From Paraburkholderia humisilvae (lineage in GTDB: Bacteria; Pseudomonadota; Gammaproteobacteria; Burkholderiales; Burkholderiaceae), in contig NZ_CADIKH010000007.1 of assembly GCF_902859855.1 (NCBI RefSeq), positions 62,001-126,000 on the forward strand: a DNA stretch of 64,000 nt, in the 5' to 3' direction. Numbering within the stretch: the first letter of the stretch is position 1; every line of letters begins with the position of its first letter. The translations under genes and the position numbers were made by a program. Shown here piece after piece: positions 61,999 to 64,000 of the stretch. The notes beneath the pieces are model-generated. The model made no database searches and was not told the origin of the DNA. It saw nothing but the letters and a program-made list of their open reading frames with translations.

Positions 61999-63069
61999 AT
62001 GACGCTACCCAAGATTTACGTCAACGGAATCCTGCAGACGTGGGGGGACGAGCTGTTTGGCAGCACTGCACGTGTCGTCAGGCCGCGTACAGCTAGCACG
62101 GGGGTAATGCTTGCTCCTCGAACGCCTTCACCTAGCAGGCGCGCACGGCCCTCTGGCGTCGTAAGGATTCGGCAAACGCTCGCGGCAACCACCAAGAAAG
62201 CGCCGGAGGTGGTCGTCAAGATAAGCGGCGGCGGCAGGGGGATGAAGGCTATTCGAGCCCATCTCGATTACATTTCGCGTAACGGTAAGGTGGCATTAGA
62301 GAATCAAGACGGTGATGCCCTTGTCGGGCGTAATGATATTCGAGACCTCAAGACCGAACTTCAGTTTGGCGGCTTCGGCATCCCGGAGGAGAGTACGGTT
62401 CGCGAAGCGTTCAACATTGTCCTCTCGATGCCGCCGGGAACCGACAGGACCGCGGTTCACGATTCGGTCCGAAGCTTCGCAGCCAAAGAGTTCGGGGAGA
62501 GTTTTCGCTATGTGTTCGCGTGCCACACGGATGAGGCACATCCCCATGTTCACCTTTGCGTCATCGCTCGGTCGAACGACGGTACCAGGCTCAATCCGCG
62601 CAAGGCGGACCTACAGGACTGGCGCGAGTCGTTCGCGGCCCACCTGCGCGAACACGGTATCGATGCCAATGCCACGCGACGCCTAGCGCGTGGGGTGACG
62701 AAAGTCCCGGTACCGCAACCGGTCGTGAACATGCAGAAGAAACGCGGTACGGCGCCCGAGCGTCAGCAGGCCACTCCAGATCTGGATGCAAGGCACACCC
62801 AGGCAGGAGGCCGTTCAAGCACCGGGCAGAAGGTCCTGCGTGCATACGGCGCGATGGCGAAGGCTATGGCGGAGTCGGAGGATGTGGAAGACCGGAAGAT
62901 GGCTGTCGAAATCGTCAAACTGGTAAAGCAGATGCCATCCATCCAACACGCACGTATGCCACGCGAACCAGATCGACCGGATAGATCGGGCTCACCTCGC
63001 CTCGATGCGCCGAAACGAACGGTTCAGAATCGGGAGCCAAACGGGGGATCTGACGAACCCTCCAGATAG
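61999..63069 (+). CDS. MobA/VirD2-type relaxase (MOBP-like)
   Basis: 356 residues. The relaxase nicks oriT and leads the strand into the recipient. The histidine triad motif is HTDEAHPHVHL (His176 to His185), with an upstream segment AHLDYISRNGKVAL carrying the likely catalytic Tyr near residue 91. The first 65 residues are basic and Ser/Pro-rich, and the C-terminal 100 residues are low-complexity and charged, without a helicase or primase domain. GAGAGG precedes the ATG. Its length and order fit a mobilizable element that borrows a mating apparatus. Confidence 0.85.
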   Translation: MTLPKIYVNGILQTWGDELFGSTARVVRPRTASTGVMLAPRTPSPSRRARPSGVVRIRQTLAATTKKAPEVVVKISGGGRGMKAIRAHLDYISRNGKVALENQDGDALVGRNDIRDLKTELQFGGFGIPEESTVREAFNIVLSMPPGTDRTAVHDSVRSFAAKEFGESFRYVFACHTDEAHPHVHLCVIARSNDGTRLNPRKADLQDWRESFAAHLREHGIDANATRRLARGVTKVPVPQPVVNMQKKRGTAPERQQATPDLDARHTQAGGRSSTGQKVLRAYGAMAKAMAESEDVEDRKMAVEIVKLVKQMPSIQHARMPREPDRPDRSGSPRLDAPKRTVQNREPNGGSDEPSR

Positions 63070-63086
63070 GAGTGCATGCGACGAAA

Positions 63087-63123
63087 AATTGCGACAGCGC
63101 AAGAAATTTGCGCTGTCGCAATT
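63087..63123 (-). terminator. Intrinsic terminator of the histidine-phosphatase gene
   Basis: Perfect 16-bp stem AATTGCGACAGCGCAA / TTGCGCTGTCGCAATT with a 5-nt loop. On the minus strand it is followed by TTTTT, and on the plus strand it lies 18 bp after the relaxase stop, so it may serve both. Confidence 0.85.
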
Positions 63124-63153
63124 CAGTGGTCTGGCTCGCTCGTATCTCACCAG

Positions 63154-63171
63154 CCGGTAGTTCTTCAGCGC
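63154..63171. repeat. 18-bp direct repeat, left copy
   Basis: CCGGTAGTTCTTCAGCGC, identical to 63835-63852. This copy contains the stop codon of the histidine-phosphatase gene. Confidence 0.85.
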
Positions 63172-63821
63172 GGCGGCGTTTCCAGCCCGGTATGTTCCTG
63201 CCCGACGGACCACGACCATCCGTCAAACGTCGCCACAAACCCGCCCGCATTGTGAACGGGGGAGTGCTGATCGACAATCCTGAATGAGCGCATGGCGTCA
63301 GCGTCGATTACTCCGTCGCCATTCTGGATCAGCCACCGCATCGCCTGGAGGAACTGACCATGCCCGAACATCGCCGCTGTAGCGTCTGACGCGTTGTGGA
63401 GCATCCTCAAGCGGTTCAGAGCGGCGCGCACGCGCTCGATGAAGTCGGAGAACGACTCGGCCCCCGGTCCATCCAAAAGCGTCGGATCGAACGCGTTCCA
63501 GTACGCATCGACCCACTGCCGACGCTGCTGCGCCGATGTGCCTACGCATCTTGCCGGTGCAAGGTACGTGAATTCCTGAACAGGCCATATCTCACTTGGC
63601 ACGGCGGGGAATCTGGTCAACGTCGGAGCAGCCGTCTGTCGCGCGCGGAGAAAGGGCGAGCAGATCACGATGGCCGGGGACTCGGCAAGACGCTTGCTGA
63701 TCGCGTGGGCCTGCTGTTCGCCCAATTCAGTCAGTGGAATCGACGCCGGGTCGCTGGTCGCACGGCCAGCGTTAGCGGCACTCTCACCATGCCGGAAGCA
63801 TAGAACTCGAAGTTGGGGCAT
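63165..63821 (-). CDS. Histidine phosphatase (phosphoglycerate mutase-like)
   Basis: 218 residues. The catalytic phospho-His is in LCFRHGESAANAG and the second His in AAMFGHGQFLQAM; the ICSPFLRARQTA segment is the usual conserved Arg region. The family removes phosphate from varied small molecules or proteins, and the specific substrate is not known. The gene opposes the transfer genes and is bracketed by an 18-bp direct repeat. It looks like element cargo. The start ATG 63821 directly precedes the conserved RHG sequence. Confidence 0.83.
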   Translation of the reverse strand: MPQLRVLCFRHGESAANAGRATSDPASIPLTELGEQQAHAISKRLAESPAIVICSPFLRARQTAAPTLTRFPAVPSEIWPVQEFTYLAPARCVGTSAQQRRQWVDAYWNAFDPTLLDGPGAESFSDFIERVRAALNRLRMLHNASDATAAMFGHGQFLQAMRWLIQNGDGVIDADAMRSFRIVDQHSPVHNAGGFVATFDGWSWSVGQEHTGLETPPR

Positions 63822-63834
63822 GTCTGGAGATGCT

Positions 63835-63852
63835 CCGGTAGTTCTTCAGCGC
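63835..63852. repeat. 18-bp direct repeat, right copy
   Basis: CCGGTAGTTCTTCAGCGC, 681 bp from the left copy and in the same orientation; it lies 13 bp beyond the start codon of the histidine-phosphatase gene. Confidence 0.85.
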
Positions 63853-63916
63853 AGAGCGTTGTCCACGCTCGGAGCTTAAAAGTTGCGATGTCGAAAATGA
63901 CGTTCATAGGCTTCTA

Positions 63917-63936
63917 TTTGTATTGTGCAATACAAA
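63917..63936. promoter_or_regulatory. 20-bp palindromic operator candidate
   Basis: TTTGTATTG, TG, CAATACAAA: a perfect 9-bp dyad upstream of the histidine-phosphatase region on the minus strand. It resembles operator sites of small dimeric regulators, such as ribbon-helix-helix proteins. Nothing else can be supported between 63853 and 64000. Confidence 0.5.
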
Positions 63937-64000
63937 CTTAGCCGCCGGCCCCCGTGCCCTGATCGCGTCCGGCAGTCGCGCAGGGCGCGCATGGAAGGCG

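Noticed and set aside
63731..63907. A 58-codon minus-strand ORF starting MNVIFDIATFK
   Set aside because: It overlaps the histidine-phosphatase start by 91 bp in another frame and has no recognisable domain; possibly a gene remnant but not supportable.
1..64000. CRISPR arrays, rRNA genes and complete insertion sequences
   Set aside because: No regularly spaced repeats, rRNA-like stretches or transposase genes with terminal inverted repeats were seen.

Overview
The window is GC-rich bacterial chromosome with the gene content and style of a Burkholderiaceae betaproteobacterium (a Paraburkholderia- or Burkholderia-like genome). The supporting signs are the recC-recB-recD order, a DbpA helicase, many AraC/LysR/GntR-controlled transport cassettes, ethanolamine catabolism by EutBC without a microcompartment, and frequent GTG starts with ATGA/GTGA overlaps. 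The species is an inference from gene content, not from a marker gene.

Layout. Positions 1-8.7 kb hold recC-recB-recD on the minus strand; recD is cut by the window edge. From 8.9 to 29.3 kb there is a row of small regulator-plus-effector cassettes: LysE exporter/AraC; a 1,717-residue kinase-like/AAA/GAF/histidine-kinase signalling protein; an M1 aminopeptidase lipoprotein; LysR/M81 peptidase; a Tat-exported epoxide-hydrolase-like enzyme; AraC/DASS symporter; an MFS carrier; GntR facing a TSUP exporter plus DUF1634 partner across a perfect palindrome; and an AraC-GyrI regulator. From 29.9 to 32.8 kb lies an AT-richer type VI secretion cargo islet: a small protein, a PAAR tip protein, a GH24 lysozyme, an LprI-type putative immunity protein, then three small genes that look partly decayed. 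From 33 to 42.2 kb is the ethanolamine region: ethanolamine permease, fatty acid desaturase, eutB, eutC, DUF779, aldehyde dehydrogenase and an EutR-like AraC regulator. An identical 18-bp box lies the same distance from a -10-like hexamer upstream of both the permease and eutB. From 42.3 to 53.5 kb are a zinc-ribbon protein, dbpA, an aminotransferase/amidase pair, an amino-acid binding protein, an ECF sigma factor between two related anti-sigma-like proteins, an EF-hand protein, an atypical SDR, an aldo/keto reductase and a second LprI-family protein.

From about 53.5 kb base composition and gene style change. At 54.2-57.3 kb there is a two-gene restriction-modification-like module: a DNA methylase carrying Cys-rich zinc clusters, and a PD-(D/E)XK nuclease. 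At 57.42-57.47 kb lies the 3' part only of a tRNA-Lys(CTT) gene followed by its terminator, a typical attachment-site remnant. To its right begins a mobile element with an excisionase-like HTH protein, a winged-helix replication-type protein, inverted and direct repeats, a MobC-like accessory protein, an entry-exclusion-like lipoprotein plus a TrbL/VirB6-like channel protein, and a MOBP-type relaxase. This resembles an integrative mobilizable element, and it continues past the window edge. It also carries a histidine-phosphatase gene bracketed by an 18-bp direct repeat.

The observations most worth following are the methylase/nuclease pair beside the tRNA-Lys att remnant, the relaxase element carrying its own TrbK/TrbL-like genes, the PAAR-lysozyme-LprI module, the shared ethanolamine promoter box, and the large signalling protein whose kinase-like domain has lost its catalytic residues. 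All calls come from reading the sequence; no database search was run.
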